Under the pieces are notes generated by a model that did no database searches, was not told the origin of the DNA, and saw nothing but the letters and a program-made list of their open reading frames with translations. 64,000 nt of DNA, taken from positions 1-64,000 of the forward strand of contig NZ_JBGFGP010000167.1 of NCBI RefSeq assembly GCF_041224545.1, in the 5' to 3' direction. The position numbers and the translations under genes were made by a program. Below are positions 33,591 through 44,617 of this stretch, one piece after another (position 1 is the first letter of the stretch; the number at the start of each line of letters is the position of its first letter). This stretch comes from Sedimentitalea sp041224545. Its GTDB lineage: Bacteria; Pseudomonadota; Alphaproteobacteria; Rhodobacterales; Rhodobacteraceae.

Positions 33591-34244
33591 ATGGGTTTGC
33601 GCATCAACGATACGGTTCCGAATTTCACCGCCGAGACGGATCAGGGCACCATCCAGTTTCATGACTGGATCGGGGACAACTGGGCGATCCTGTTCTCGCA
33701 TCCCAAGGATTTCACGCCGGTCTGCACCACCGAATTCGGCGCGGTTGCGCAGCTGTCCGATGAATGGAGCAAGCGCGGCACCAAGGTGATCGGTGTTTCC
33801 GTCGATGGGGTCGAGGATCACAAGAAGTGGAAAGGCGACATTGAGAAATTCGCCGGAACCAGCGCAGGTTTCCCGATCATCGCGGATGACGGTCTTGCGG
33901 TCAGCAAGGCGTTCGACATGCTGCCCGCCGAGGCCTATCTGCCCGATGGCCGCACCCCCGCCGACAGTGCGACGGTGCGTTCGGTCTTTATCATCGGTCC
34001 CGACAAGCAGTTGAAACTGTCGATGACCTACCCGATGAATGTGGGCCGCAACTTTGCCGAGGTATTGCGCGCGCTTGACGGGTTGCAGACCGCCGCCAAG
34101 GAAAACGTCGCGACCCCCGCGAACTGGAATGTCGGTGATGACGTGGTCATCCCCACGGCGGTCAACGATGACGATGCCAAGGCGAAATACGGTGAGTTCA
34201 CCACCCACTTCCCCTATCTGCGCACCGCCAAACTGCCCGGTTAA
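33591..34244 (+). CDS. 1-Cys peroxiredoxin (Prx6 type)
   Basis: The 217-residue protein has the peroxidatic motif FTPVCTTEFGAVA near residue 43, with no matching resolving Cys at the C-terminus, as in the AhpC/Prx6 1-Cys class. The long C-terminal domain (SMTYPMNVGRNFAEVLRALD) is typical of that class. It reduces peroxides in the cytosol. An AAAGGAAA site precedes the ATG. Its stop is directly followed by a 99-bp repeat. Confidence 0.93.
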   Translation: MGLRINDTVPNFTAETDQGTIQFHDWIGDNWAILFSHPKDFTPVCTTEFGAVAQLSDEWSKRGTKVIGVSVDGVEDHKKWKGDIEKFAGTSAGFPIIADDGLAVSKAFDMLPAEAYLPDGRTPADSATVRSVFIIGPDKQLKLSMTYPMNVGRNFAEVLRALDGLQTAAKENVATPANWNVGDDVVIPTAVNDDDAKAKYGEFTTHFPYLRTAKLPG

Positions 34245-34343
34245 GGGGTTTCGCGATTAACTTGAAGCATCTGACATCACCTGATGTGTTGAGATCTTTG
34301 ATTTCAGGCAGCGTCAGGTGACTAAGGCTTATCGCGAAACGCT
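34245..34343. repeat. 99-bp palindromic repeat, copy 1
   Basis: This element begins at the base after the Prx stop and is about 83% identical (82 of 99 bases) to a second copy at 44491-44589. Its ends are inverted: GTTTCGCGAT at the left and ATCGCGAAAC at the right, with inner inverted arms CACCTGA and TCAGGTG and a GATCTTTGATTTC core. The right end forms the last codons and stop of the opposing GT25 gene. It encodes nothing and looks like a small non-autonomous (MITE- or REP-like) element; a bidirectional terminator role is possible. Confidence 0.85.
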
Positions 34344-35060
34344 ATAAGGGCGCTGCGGGCGCAGGGCGATCCGGGTCCTGTAGGCCGCACGTTTGAACTC
34401 GCGTGCCAGTTTCCCGCTGGCGCGCGTTTTCGTCTGGATGGTTGACCCTCCGATCTGGCCCGCGATCTCGGCATTGCCGGCGCCCAGAATGGTGTGCACC
34501 GGCTGGCCGGTGATCCAGTGCATCTGCAGCAGGGTGTCCACCGGGCGGTCGATCCGGTCCGTGGCGCCCAGCAGACGCTCGGCGGCACCACGTCCGACGA
34601 TCTGGCAGATACATTGCAATCCGATCACACGTGGCAGGATCAGGGCCATGTCGCCATCCGTCGCCAACGTGTCTGCGGCCATTTCTCGCTGCTTTACGGG
34701 CAGGCGAATGTACATTTCGGGGCTGCCGTGGTCACGGATCATGTTCAGCGCCCGTTGCAGCCGCGCCGGATCGACCTGCAGGTCATCCTCGGTGATCAGG
34801 GCGTAATCCCATCCCGACTCGACAATCCTTCGCCAGCAGCGGCGGTGACTTTCGAACACGCCGATTTCTGCGGGGCGCAGCGCAAACGGGTAATGCGGCC
34901 GGTGCAGGGTGCCATCCTGTGGCTCTACATCGGGAACACGGTGCGGATCGCGACCATCGACCGCCTCGATCAGTTCGGCCTCGGGCAACATGTCGCGCAA
35001 GCGTTCCGCATTGGCGCGGCGCGCGATACTGGAGGACATATGAATGATGAGCGACTGCAT
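34329..35060 (-). CDS. Glycosyltransferase family 25 (LPS-type)
   Basis: The 243-residue protein has a GT25-like order: N-terminal strand ERLRDMLPEAELIEAVDGRD, the ALRPAEIGVFESHRRCWRRI helix near residue 60, and a WDYALITEDDLQVDPARL segment with the acidic metal-binding cluster near 85-95. The family transfers galactose or similar sugars onto lipooligosaccharide. The last five residues (YSVSR) and the stop lie inside repeat copy 1, which has therefore replaced the original 3' end. Confidence 0.8.
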   Translation of the reverse strand: MQSLIIHMSSSIARRANAERLRDMLPEAELIEAVDGRDPHRVPDVEPQDGTLHRPHYPFALRPAEIGVFESHRRCWRRIVESGWDYALITEDDLQVDPARLQRALNMIRDHGSPEMYIRLPVKQREMAADTLATDGDMALILPRVIGLQCICQIVGRGAAERLLGATDRIDRPVDTLLQMHWITGQPVHTILGAGNAEIAGQIGGSTIQTKTRASGKLAREFKRAAYRTRIALRPQRPYSVSR

Positions 35061-35145
35061 GTCTGTTGACTACAGAGTTAGGCTTCCCTTCGAAAGGGTT
35101 CGTCGCGTGAAGATCATCCAATTCATGGTTTCAGAAGTCGCGTGG

Positions 35146-35520
35146 CTATTTGGCCGAGAACATCGGGGATTTATCACCCTTGCCCTGCTGCGCTACGGTA
35201 TAGAATTCACCGCCATCGAAGTAGACGGTCTGGCAGTCAGACGGAAAATCCTTTTTTCCAACGCGCAGGGCACGGCAAAAATATCCCTTCTGCCAATTCC
35301 ATTTCCCGACGACTTTTCCACTTGGCGCAGAACCCGTGATTGATCCGTCGGGTTGTATGACCAATGTCGTCTTTCCGCTCGTCAGCGTTTTCCCAACTAT
35401 GTTCGCGTTGAAATCGCCTTCTGACTTGATCTTCTTGAAACTGTCAGCTTCGGATGGATACGCTGTCATAGAAAACACAGTGATTGCCACCGCAATAAAT
35501 GCACTTTTTGCAATGCTCAT
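35146..35520 (-). CDS. Small secreted protein of unknown function
   Basis: The ATG at 35520 follows a GAAAGGATTT leader and gives 124 residues. Residues 1-24 are a signal peptide (hydrophobic AKSAFIAVAITVFSM, cleavage near ASEA-type site). The mature part has a lipocalin-like or small beta-barrel feel: GKTLTSGKTTLVIQPDGSIT, then GKWNWQKGYFCRALRVGKKD and a second Cys before TVYFDGG. Related small proteins with a W-x-W-x-x-GYFCR motif are common in Rhodobacteraceae (from memory), but their role is unknown. Codon use is AT-richer than its neighbours. Confidence 0.7.
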   Translation of the reverse strand: MSIAKSAFIAVAITVFSMTAYPSEADSFKKIKSEGDFNANIVGKTLTSGKTTLVIQPDGSITGSAPSGKVVGKWNWQKGYFCRALRVGKKDFPSDCQTVYFDGGEFYTVAQQGKGDKSPMFSAK

Positions 35521-35583
35521 TTCGAAATCCTTTCTCACGTAATATCGTAGGGTAAACCTAACATGAAAAAGGCAATAAACATA

Positions 35584-35612
35584 GAAAAGGCCCCGCCGTT
35601 ACCGGCGAGGCC
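35584..35612 (-). terminator. Rho-independent terminator of pnp
   Basis: On the minus strand GGCCTCGCCG and CGGCGGGGCC form a 10-bp stem (one G-U) around GTAA, followed by TTTTC. It begins 23 bases after the pnp stop and would end that transcript ahead of the small secreted-protein gene. Confidence 0.85.
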
Positions 35613-35634
35613 CATGCCAAGCACGCGGTAACCC

Positions 35635-37767
<2,133 letters not shown>

Positions 37768-37920
37768 ATATCGTATCCTTTAGGGAGCACTCCCGGCCCT
37801 CCGGGTCTCCCGTTTGCATAGCGGCCCCATTGCCGCCGACCCCTTCAATCATCTTTCCGAGCGCCGGGGTCCGGGCGCAACGTCTCAGATCGCTCGCCCA
37901 TACATCAGTTTGCAACAGAT

Positions 37921-37944
37921 GGAAAGGGGCTGCGATGCAGCCCC
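37921..37944 (-). terminator. Hairpin after the aminotransferase gene
   Basis: GGGGCTGC and GCAGCCCC form a perfect 8-bp stem around a 3-base loop (arms 37926-37933 and 37937-37944). On the minus strand it lies 41 bases after the aminotransferase stop and is followed by TTTCC, a weak T-run. It separates this gene from pnp. Confidence 0.55.
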
Positions 37945-37984
37945 GGAATGGTGTCTTCCATCGGATAGCATCCGGTCGCCGACG

Positions 37985-39172
37985 TCAGACTCCGGCGTCG
38001 ATGATGGCCTGTGCGAGCACGGGAACTGTCTTGGCGTTTAGTCCGGCAATATTCATCCGGCTGTCGCCGATCATGTATATCCCGTGATCCGCGCGGAGTT
38101 TCTCGACCTTGTCCGGTGTCGTGCCGAGGCGCGAGAACATGCCGCGGTGTTGCGCGAGAAAGGCGAAACGGTCGGATCCGGACAGTTTCTGCAATTCGCT
38201 CGCCAGCGACTTGCGCAGGTCCAGCATCGACAGGCGCACCTCTTCGAGCTCGGAAGCCCAGTCGGCGCGCAACGCGTCGTCATTGAGGATCATCGTCACC
38301 AGCCGCGCGCCGTGATCGGGCGGGAAGGAATAGTTCTGGCGGTTGAGAAAGGCCAGCGTGCCCTGGTTCAGCCCCTGTTGCGATGTGGTCTGGCTGATGG
38401 CTATCAAGAGGCCCGTGCGTTCACGATAGACGCCGAAATTCTTGGAGCAACTCGCCGCGATCAGGCATTCAGGCACTTGCGACGCGACCATCCGCGTGGC
38501 TTTGGCGTCGTCTTGCAGCCCGTCGCCAAAGCCCTGATAGGCGATGTCGATCATCGGGATCAGGCCCCTGTCGTTCAACAGGTCGATCACCGCCTGCCAT
38601 TCGACGGCGTTCAGGTTGGCACCCGTCGGATTGTGACAGCAGCCATGCAGCAATACCACGTCACCGGCGCGGGCGGTGCCGAGGTCTTCCATCATCCCGC
38701 CAAAATCCACGCTCCGGGTTTCGTCGTCGAAATAGCGATAGGCGACGGTTTCGATCCCGAGATAGCTCAGGATCGACAGGTGGTTGGGCCAGGTCGGGTT
38801 GGAGACAAAGACGCGGGCATCGGGGTTTGCCATGCGGATCAGTTCAAAGGCCTGCCGGCAGGCCCCGGTGCCGCCCGGCGTTGCCGCTGCGGCGATGTTT
38901 TCACGCGCAACTGCATCATCCAGCACCAGAGAAATCATCGCGTCCGCGAATGCCGGATCGCCGGTCAGGCCGGTATAGGCCTTGGTTTCCTGTTCCTGCC
39001 ACAGCCGTTGTTCGGCCGCCTTGACGGCGCGCATGACGGGTGTGACACCCTCGGCGTTCTTGTAGACGCCGACGCCAAGATCGACCTTGTCCGCGCGCGG
39101 ATCGTCGCGAAAGGCCTGCATGAGCGCAAGGATCTTGTCGGCAGGCTGCGCTTTGAGATTTTCGAACATCAT
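37985..39172 (-). CDS. Aromatic/aspartate aminotransferase (TyrB/AspC type)
   Basis: The ATG at 39172 overlaps the preceding sulfurtransferase stop (ATGA) and gives 395 residues. The fold type I PLP motifs are clear: GVYKNAEGVTPVMRAV and TYTGLTGDPAF-like N-terminal segments, the NPTWPNH near residue 129, HNPTGANL near 184, and the Schiff-base Lys in ASCSKNFGVYRERTG near 250. The family moves amino groups among aspartate, tyrosine and phenylalanine with 2-oxoglutarate. Paired with the mercaptopyruvate sulfurtransferase, it could supply 3-mercaptopyruvate from cysteine (inference). Confidence 0.92.
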   Translation of the reverse strand: MMFENLKAQPADKILALMQAFRDDPRADKVDLGVGVYKNAEGVTPVMRAVKAAEQRLWQEQETKAYTGLTGDPAFADAMISLVLDDAVARENIAAAATPGGTGACRQAFELIRMANPDARVFVSNPTWPNHLSILSYLGIETVAYRYFDDETRSVDFGGMMEDLGTARAGDVVLLHGCCHNPTGANLNAVEWQAVIDLLNDRGLIPMIDIAYQGFGDGLQDDAKATRMVASQVPECLIAASCSKNFGVYRERTGLLIAISQTTSQQGLNQGTLAFLNRQNYSFPPDHGARLVTMILNDDALRADWASELEEVRLSMLDLRKSLASELQKLSGSDRFAFLAQHRGMFSRLGTTPDKVEKLRADHGIYMIGDSRMNIAGLNAKTVPVLAQAIIDAGV

Positions 39173-40023
39173 GCGTCTCCGGTTGCGATTGGCAGGGTCG
39201 GGAACGCGCCCCATTCAGCCCAGGACCCGTCATAGAGCGAATGGTCCGCCTTGCCCATGCGTTCGAGCGCGAGGCTGAGAATGGCGGCGGTCACGCCGGA
39301 ACCGCAGGTCGTGATCGCGGGTTTGTCGAGATCGACGCCCGCTGCCTCGAAGATGGCGCGGCACTCCTCGGGTGTTTTCATGGTGCCGTCCTCGTTGAGC
39401 AGGCTGTCAAAGGGCACGTTTTTCGCGCCGGGAATATGCCCGCCCCGCAAGCCTTCGCGCGGTTCGGGTGCTTCGCCACGAAAACGCGCGGCAGAGCGGG
39501 CGTCGATGATCGCGTGATCCCCCAACTTGCTGGCCTGGCTGACCTGCGTCACGTCCCGCACGAGACCGTTCTGAACCCGGACCGTCATGTGTCGGTCGCG
39601 CACAACCGGGGGCAGGTCCTCGAGCGGGCGCCCTTCGGATTGCCATTTGGGCAGGCCGCCATCGAGCACGGCAACGTTGTTTTGCCCCATCAGCCGGAAC
39701 AACCACCAGACACGCGCCGCCGACATCAGGCCCGCACCGTCGTAGATGACGACCTGATGGCCGTCGCCGACACCCATCGCGCGCAGGCGTGACATGAATT
39801 TTTCCACCGGGGGCACCATGTGCGGCAGGTCCGAGCGATGGTCGGAAATATCGTCGATGTCAAAGAAGCGCGCGCCGGGAATGTGCGCGGCATCGTATTC
39901 GGCACGGGCGTCCCGGTTCGCGTTCGGCAAGTACCAGGACGCATCCAGTATCCGTAGATCCGGATCCTTGAGATGCGTTGCCAGCCATTCGGTGGAAACC
40001 AGAGTACGCGGATCGTCCTGCAT
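39169..40023 (-). CDS. sseA: 3-Mercaptopyruvate sulfurtransferase
   Basis: Start chosen at ATG 40023 (284 residues; an ATG at 40044 is also possible). Two rhodanese domains are visible; the second holds the catalytic loop CGSGVTA near residue 232, the sequence distinguishing mercaptopyruvate sulfurtransferases from thiosulfate sulfurtransferases. HIPGARFFDIDDISD near 48 and HIPGAKNVPF near 189 mark the two domains. It transfers sulfur from 3-mercaptopyruvate to cyanide or thiol acceptors. Translationally coupled to the aminotransferase. Confidence 0.92.
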   Translation of the reverse strand: MQDDPRTLVSTEWLATHLKDPDLRILDASWYLPNANRDARAEYDAAHIPGARFFDIDDISDHRSDLPHMVPPVEKFMSRLRAMGVGDGHQVVIYDGAGLMSAARVWWLFRLMGQNNVAVLDGGLPKWQSEGRPLEDLPPVVRDRHMTVRVQNGLVRDVTQVSQASKLGDHAIIDARSAARFRGEAPEPREGLRGGHIPGAKNVPFDSLLNEDGTMKTPEECRAIFEAAGVDLDKPAITTCGSGVTAAILSLALERMGKADHSLYDGSWAEWGAFPTLPIATGDA

Positions 40024-40154
40024 GTCGGTGGGCCCCTTGTTCATCCGCACCCTTGCTACGCGGGCGACGCGAGCGTTGCAAGACCGTGCCAACCGGGCAT
40101 CGGAAGAGCCGTGCGCTTTCCTGTTCGGCGTTCCTGCTTCGCGTCGGGCGCAGT

Positions 40155-40631
40155 TCAGCGATTGTCCTTGAGCAGGCGCTGTTTCTGGCGTGACCAGTCG
40201 CGCTTGGCCTCGCTCTCGCGCTTGTCATGGTTCTTCTTGCCCTTGGCGATGCCCAGCTTGAGCTTGGCCAGCCCGCGATGATTGAAATACATCACGATCG
40301 GCACCAGCGTCATGCCCTTGCGCTGAGTCGCTGTCCAGAGATCAGAGAGCTCTTTGCGTGACACCAGAAGCTTGCGCCGCCGCCGTTCCTCATGCCGAAA
40401 GGTCTTGGCCTGTCCATAGGGCGCGATATAGCTGTTCACCAGCCACAATTCGCCGTCCTCGACGGCCGCATAGCTCTCGGCGATATTGCCGCCATTGGCG
40501 CGCAGGGATTTGACCTCGGACCCTTCGAGCAGCATGCCGCATTCCAGATCGTCCTCGATGGCATAGTCGAAGCGCGCCCGCCGGTTCTCGGCGATCACCT
40601 TGTAATTGGGATCTGATTTCGTCTGTGCCAT
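40155..40631 (-). CDS. smpB: SsrA-binding protein SmpB
   Basis: The 158-residue protein has the SmpB barrel: NRRARFDYAIEDDLECGMLL, GSEVKSLRANGGNIAESYAA and LVSRKELSDLWTATQRKGMT segments, then GLAKLKLGIAKGKKNHDKRE with the basic C-terminal tail. It binds tmRNA and carries it to stalled ribosomes in trans-translation. The tmRNA gene itself is not in the window. Confidence 0.97.
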   Translation of the reverse strand: MAQTKSDPNYKVIAENRRARFDYAIEDDLECGMLLEGSEVKSLRANGGNIAESYAAVEDGELWLVNSYIAPYGQAKTFRHEERRRRKLLVSRKELSDLWTATQRKGMTLVPIVMYFNHRGLAKLKLGIAKGKKNHDKRESEAKRDWSRQKQRLLKDNR

Positions 40632-40770
40632 GACGCGCAGATGTAGGCGCTTGGCCCTGCCTGCGCAAGGCGGGCGTGATGGTCATTTTTCCGCCAAAGC
40701 CGCCGTGGCCTGTTTGCCTGCGCTGCGCGCTGCGCTATGGCTTGGAAAACGAACGTAGAGGGCAGGACAG

Positions 40771-41916
40771 ATGCAGATCACGCGACGGACGATGACATTG
40801 GGACTTGCGGCGGCGGCCTTGGCCGGATGCTCGGGTGCCAATAGCGGGCTGACGGGGGCACCGGTGTCGCGCATGCGAACGGTGCCGAACGCAGGGTATG
40901 ATGCCTGGGTTGCGGGGTTCAAGGGGCGCGCTGCGGCCAAGGGGATCAGCCAGAGTACCATCGATCGCGCGTTTCGCGGGGCAGGGTATCTGCCCGAGGT
41001 GATCGAGCGCGACCGCAATCAGCCGGAATACAAACGCACCCTGGAAGATTACCTTGCCATCGCCGCCTCCGACGAGCGTGTCAGCGACGGCAAGACGATG
41101 CTGCGCAGATACAACGCGACGCTGTCTCAGATCGAGGCACGGTACGGGGTCAGCAAGTATATCGTGACCGCGATCTGGGGGCTGGAGAGCCGTTACGGGA
41201 CCCGGCGCGGAGACGTGCAGGTCATCTCTGCGCTCTCGACGCTCGCCTATGACGGGCGGCGCGGATCGTTTTTCGAAAGCCAGCTGATCGCGGCGCTCAA
41301 GATCCTGCAAAACGGCGATACCACGCCCGACAGGATGACCGGGAGCTGGGCCGGTGCGATGGGCCATACCCAGTTCATCCCAACCTCCTACCTTGCCTTT
41401 GCGGTCGATTTCACCGGCGACGGGCGGCGCGATATCTGGGATGACGACCCCAGCGATGCGCTTGCTTCGGCGGCCGCCTACCTGGCGAAGAACGGCTGGG
41501 TCCGAGGGCAGACCTGGGGGGGCGAGGTCGGATCGGCGGCCGCATCCTCCGCAACCCCGCTGGCGATCATCCAGCCACAGGTGCCCGGCCCCAAATTCGC
41601 GGTGTTCAAGAATTTCTCGGTGCTCAAGCGCTACAACAATTCCGACAGCTACGCACTGGGTGTCGGACATCTAGCTGACCGTATCGCCGGGGGCGGACCG
41701 CTCAAGGCGTCATTCGGGCCGGATGCTGACGGTCTGACGCTGGCGGATCGCAAGGCGTTGCAGCGCCGCCTGACCGCTGCCGGATATGATACCGGCGGGG
41801 CCGATGGCGTCATCGGGTCGAAATCCGAAGCCGCGATCAGCGCCTATCAGCGCAGCGTCGGACTGCCGGTGACAGGCCGGCCGTCGGTGGATCTGCTGCG
41901 CCGGCTTGGCGGGTAA
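40771..41916 (+). CDS. Lytic murein transglycosylase (MltB type) with peptidoglycan-binding domain, lipoprotein
   Basis: The 381-residue protein has an N-terminal lipoprotein signal ending in LAGC (Cys near residue 20). The transglycosylase domain (about 45-300) includes the catalytic Glu in IWGLESRYGTRRG near 130 and the AGAMGHTQFIPTSYLAFAVD segment near 195. A C-terminal PG_binding_1 domain (about 318-381, ALQRRLTAAGYDTGGADGVI) follows. It cleaves glycan strands to 1,6-anhydro ends at the cell wall. Confidence 0.93.
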   Translation: MQITRRTMTLGLAAAALAGCSGANSGLTGAPVSRMRTVPNAGYDAWVAGFKGRAAAKGISQSTIDRAFRGAGYLPEVIERDRNQPEYKRTLEDYLAIAASDERVSDGKTMLRRYNATLSQIEARYGVSKYIVTAIWGLESRYGTRRGDVQVISALSTLAYDGRRGSFFESQLIAALKILQNGDTTPDRMTGSWAGAMGHTQFIPTSYLAFAVDFTGDGRRDIWDDDPSDALASAAAYLAKNGWVRGQTWGGEVGSAAASSATPLAIIQPQVPGPKFAVFKNFSVLKRYNNSDSYALGVGHLADRIAGGGPLKASFGPDADGLTLADRKALQRRLTAAGYDTGGADGVIGSKSEAAISAYQRSVGLPVTGRPSVDLLRRLGG

Positions 41917-41950
41917 TCCTGCACCGGGCCAATGCTGCACTGGGCGAGGT

Positions 41951-42769
41951 TCAGTCGCCAAGCTTGGCGTGAACCTCGTCCAGGTCGATCTCGCCCGTTG
42001 GCATCTTGTTGCCCGGATTGTCGAAATCGTACTTGAACAGTTCGAAATCGCGCTTGTAGATTTCATAGACCAGATGCATCGACAGATCGTCGAAATAATC
42101 GGCGACGGGATGGGCGCGTTTTGGGCCGTGGTTCTCGCTTTCGTTAAAGCGCGGGATGGCGCCGAGGTCGATTTTGTGCGGCGTGCTGATGGTGTCCAGA
42201 ACCTGCTGCATCCCCTCGTCGAAACGTTCGGTCCAGAGGATTTTGTCATAGGTGCCGCCATTGACGATAAAAGTCGATATATGCCCTGACATCGCGGACC
42301 AGTGGATGTCCGGATCCATCGGGCGACGCCAGCGTATGGTGTCGCGCGCAAACAACAGGAAGCGCCGAAACGCACGAATCTGGTCGAACTCCTGCTTGCC
42401 GTCCTCGCCACCGTATTCGATGCCATAGCGCGCCGCGAGCATCGGCACGAGATTCCCCCGATAGCGTTTGCCGTTGCGCTGAATGCCGCAGATCTTGTCG
42501 AAGAACGAACTGAGGATTCGGGTGTAGGGGTTGCGCACGCTGGTAAAGGCATAGGATCGGTGTGATTGGACATTGCGCGTTATGGCATCCTGACTGTCGT
42601 CCAGCGCCCATTTGTGAATGCCCGATTTGGCGTCGTGAATGTCACCGTCGTAATAGGTGCCGTGATCCGAATAATACATGATCTGCCCGATGGTCGAGCA
42701 GGCGCATTTCGGCACGACGCGGTACACCATGCTCTCGGATTCGGTCATCCAGGTTCCGGGAAACCCCAT
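41951..42769 (-). CDS. Sulfotransferase-family protein
   Basis: Start chosen at ATG 42769, seven bases after an AGGAGG site (272 residues); upstream in-frame codons lack one. The 5'-phosphosulfate-binding loop is VPKCACSTIGQIMYY near residue 20, and the 3'-phosphate-binding segment is SVRNPYTRILSSFFDK near 78, as in PAPS-dependent carbohydrate sulfotransferases (Sulfotransfer_2). No signal peptide is seen. Divergent from the GT14-type glycosyltransferase at 42913; the two may modify the same glycan (inference). Confidence 0.8.
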   Translation of the reverse strand: MGFPGTWMTESESMVYRVVPKCACSTIGQIMYYSDHGTYYDGDIHDAKSGIHKWALDDSQDAITRNVQSHRSYAFTSVRNPYTRILSSFFDKICGIQRNGKRYRGNLVPMLAARYGIEYGGEDGKQEFDQIRAFRRFLLFARDTIRWRRPMDPDIHWSAMSGHISTFIVNGGTYDKILWTERFDEGMQQVLDTISTPHKIDLGAIPRFNESENHGPKRAHPVADYFDDLSMHLVYEIYKRDFELFKYDFDNPGNKMPTGEIDLDEVHAKLGD

Positions 42770-42912
42770 ATGCTGCCTCCTGCGGTCTGCGTGTCCCAGC
42801 CGGCACGCAGGCATTTTCGCGACAAGAAAGCAAAGAATGCAGGTTTATTCAATCCGCCATGACCTTTAACAGTCGAATGACAGAGCGGACAGACGGACAT
42901 TGTGCAAGCTGA

Positions 42913-44490
42913 ATGGCAAAAATCGCGTATATCCTGCTATGCCACAAGGAGCCCGAAGCGATCATTGATCAGGCCCGGCGCCTGACAGCGGCGGGCGATT
43001 TCACATCGATTCATTTTGACGCCCGTTCAGGCAATGGCGATTTCGAACGAATCCGAACGGCGCTTGCCGGGAACGACAACGTCGTTTTCGCGGACAAGCG
43101 CATCAAGTGCGGCTGGGGTGAGTGGTCATTGGTGCAGGCCACCCTCTACGCAGTGCAGGCCGCCGAACGGGCGTTTCCTCGCGCCACCCATTTCTATATG
43201 CTGTCGGGCGATTGCATGGCGATCAAGACAGCGCAATACGCCCATGAGTTTCTCGACGGGCGGGATGCCGATTACATCGAGAGCTTTGATTTCTTTCAGA
43301 GCAACTGGATCAAGACGGGCATGAGGGAAGACAGGCTGATCTTCCGGCATTTCTTCAATGAGCGCACGCAGAAGACGTTGTTCTACGCATCTGTAAACCT
43401 GCAACGTCGGTTGGGGCTGCAACGCGCGATTCCCGACGATCTGCAAATCCAGATCGGCAGCCAGTGGTGGTGCCTGAGACGACGCACGATTGAGGCGATT
43501 CTGAGCTTCATAGAGGATCGGCCCGATGTCATGCGGTTTTTCAGGACCACGTGGATCCCGGACGAGACATTTTTCCAGACGCTTGTGCGCCACCTGGTGC
43601 CCGAAACCGAGATCGAGGGGCGCACGCTGACCTTTCTGATGTTTTCGGATTACGGCATGCCGGTCACGTTCTACAACGATCAATACGATCTGCTTCTTGG
43701 TCAGGATTTTCTCTTTGCCCGCAAGATCAGCCCGGAGGCGCAGGATCTCAGGGCGCGGCTGGGTGAGTTGTACGCGAGTCGCGATGTCGAGTTCCAGATC
43801 AGCAACGAAGGGCGCAAGCTGTTCGGTTTCCTCACTGGCAAGGGCCGCGTCGGACGCCGGTTCGGCGCGCGCGCCTGGGAAACGGGGAGCACGCTGGGGC
43901 GTGACCGGGAGCTTATGATCGTGGTCTGCAAGAAATGGCATGTGGCCAAGCGCCTGATCGAGCGTATCCGGACGGTCACCGACCTGCCTGCGGTCGAATA
44001 TCTTTTCAACGAAGAGAATACGCCGCTGCCCGACCTTGGCGGCATCCAGAGCAGTCTTGAAAAACGCACAAGGCATCGCCGGACGCTGACCCGGCTGCTG
44101 TTCGAAGAGTTCGGCACCGACCGGATGATCGTATGCATGGACCCGTCGAGCATCGACTTGATCCGGGATTTTTACGAGGATCGGTGCAGGACCCGTATTC
44201 TGGAAGTATCCTGCCGGTTTTCAGATCAATACCTGATCGGTCACGCGAGACGCGTGGGCTTGCTGGGGCAACTCGCCAAAGATCGCGCGCTGGCCCGCAT
44301 CCTGCCGACCATCCGCAACGATATACTTTATGAAAGCGACCGTATCCGTGACGCCGGGTTTTCGTCCCATATGGTGATGTCCGAGCGGTTTGACCGCGAC
44401 GAGAATACACGTGTGTTGCAGAATTTCCTGTCCGTGCCCTATGAAACGGCGGCGCAGATCATTGCCATGGATCACCTGTTTTCCGATTAA
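42913..44490 (+). CDS. Core-2/I-branching (GT14-like) glycosyltransferase with C-terminal DUF5928-type extension
   Basis: The 525-residue protein has a GT14-like catalytic half: IAYILLCHKEPEAIIDQARR at the N-terminus, IHFDARSGNGDFERI and HFYMLSGDCMAIKTAQYAHE near residue 95, then IGSQWWCLRRRTIEAIL near 180 and TWIPDETFFQTLV near 215. Residues about 330-525 form a second domain (ELMIVVCKKWHVAKRLIERI) that resembles an adenylate/NTP-type fold, and matches from memory the DUF5928 region. Role: addition of a branching GlcNAc-like sugar to a glycan, with an unknown C-terminal function. Its stop abuts repeat copy 2. Confidence 0.8.
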   Translation: MAKIAYILLCHKEPEAIIDQARRLTAAGDFTSIHFDARSGNGDFERIRTALAGNDNVVFADKRIKCGWGEWSLVQATLYAVQAAERAFPRATHFYMLSGDCMAIKTAQYAHEFLDGRDADYIESFDFFQSNWIKTGMREDRLIFRHFFNERTQKTLFYASVNLQRRLGLQRAIPDDLQIQIGSQWWCLRRRTIEAILSFIEDRPDVMRFFRTTWIPDETFFQTLVRHLVPETEIEGRTLTFLMFSDYGMPVTFYNDQYDLLLGQDFLFARKISPEAQDLRARLGELYASRDVEFQISNEGRKLFGFLTGKGRVGRRFGARAWETGSTLGRDRELMIVVCKKWHVAKRLIERIRTVTDLPAVEYLFNEENTPLPDLGGIQSSLEKRTRHRRTLTRLLFEEFGTDRMIVCMDPSSIDLIRDFYEDRCRTRILEVSCRFSDQYLIGHARRVGLLGQLAKDRALARILPTIRNDILYESDRIRDAGFSSHMVMSERFDRDENTRVLQNFLSVPYETAAQIIAMDHLFSD

Positions 44491-44589
44491 AGCGTTTCGC
44501 GATTGACTTGGAACATCTGGTATCACCTAACGCGTTGAAATCTTTGATTTCAGGCAGCGTCAGGTGGTTCAGGTTCATCGCGAAATGCT
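44491..44589. repeat. 99-bp palindromic repeat, copy 2
   Basis: It begins at the base after the GT14 stop and has the same 99-bp size, ends and inner arms as copy 1 at 34245-34343 (82 of 99 bases identical). The outer arms here are AGCGTTTCGCGAT and ATCGCGAAATGCT, the inner ones GAAATC and GATTTC round a TTT loop. It lies between two convergent genes, as copy 1 does. It has no open frame of note. Confidence 0.85.
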
Positions 44590-44617
44590 ATATGTCATCG
44601 CTGGGCGGCGTGCCGCG

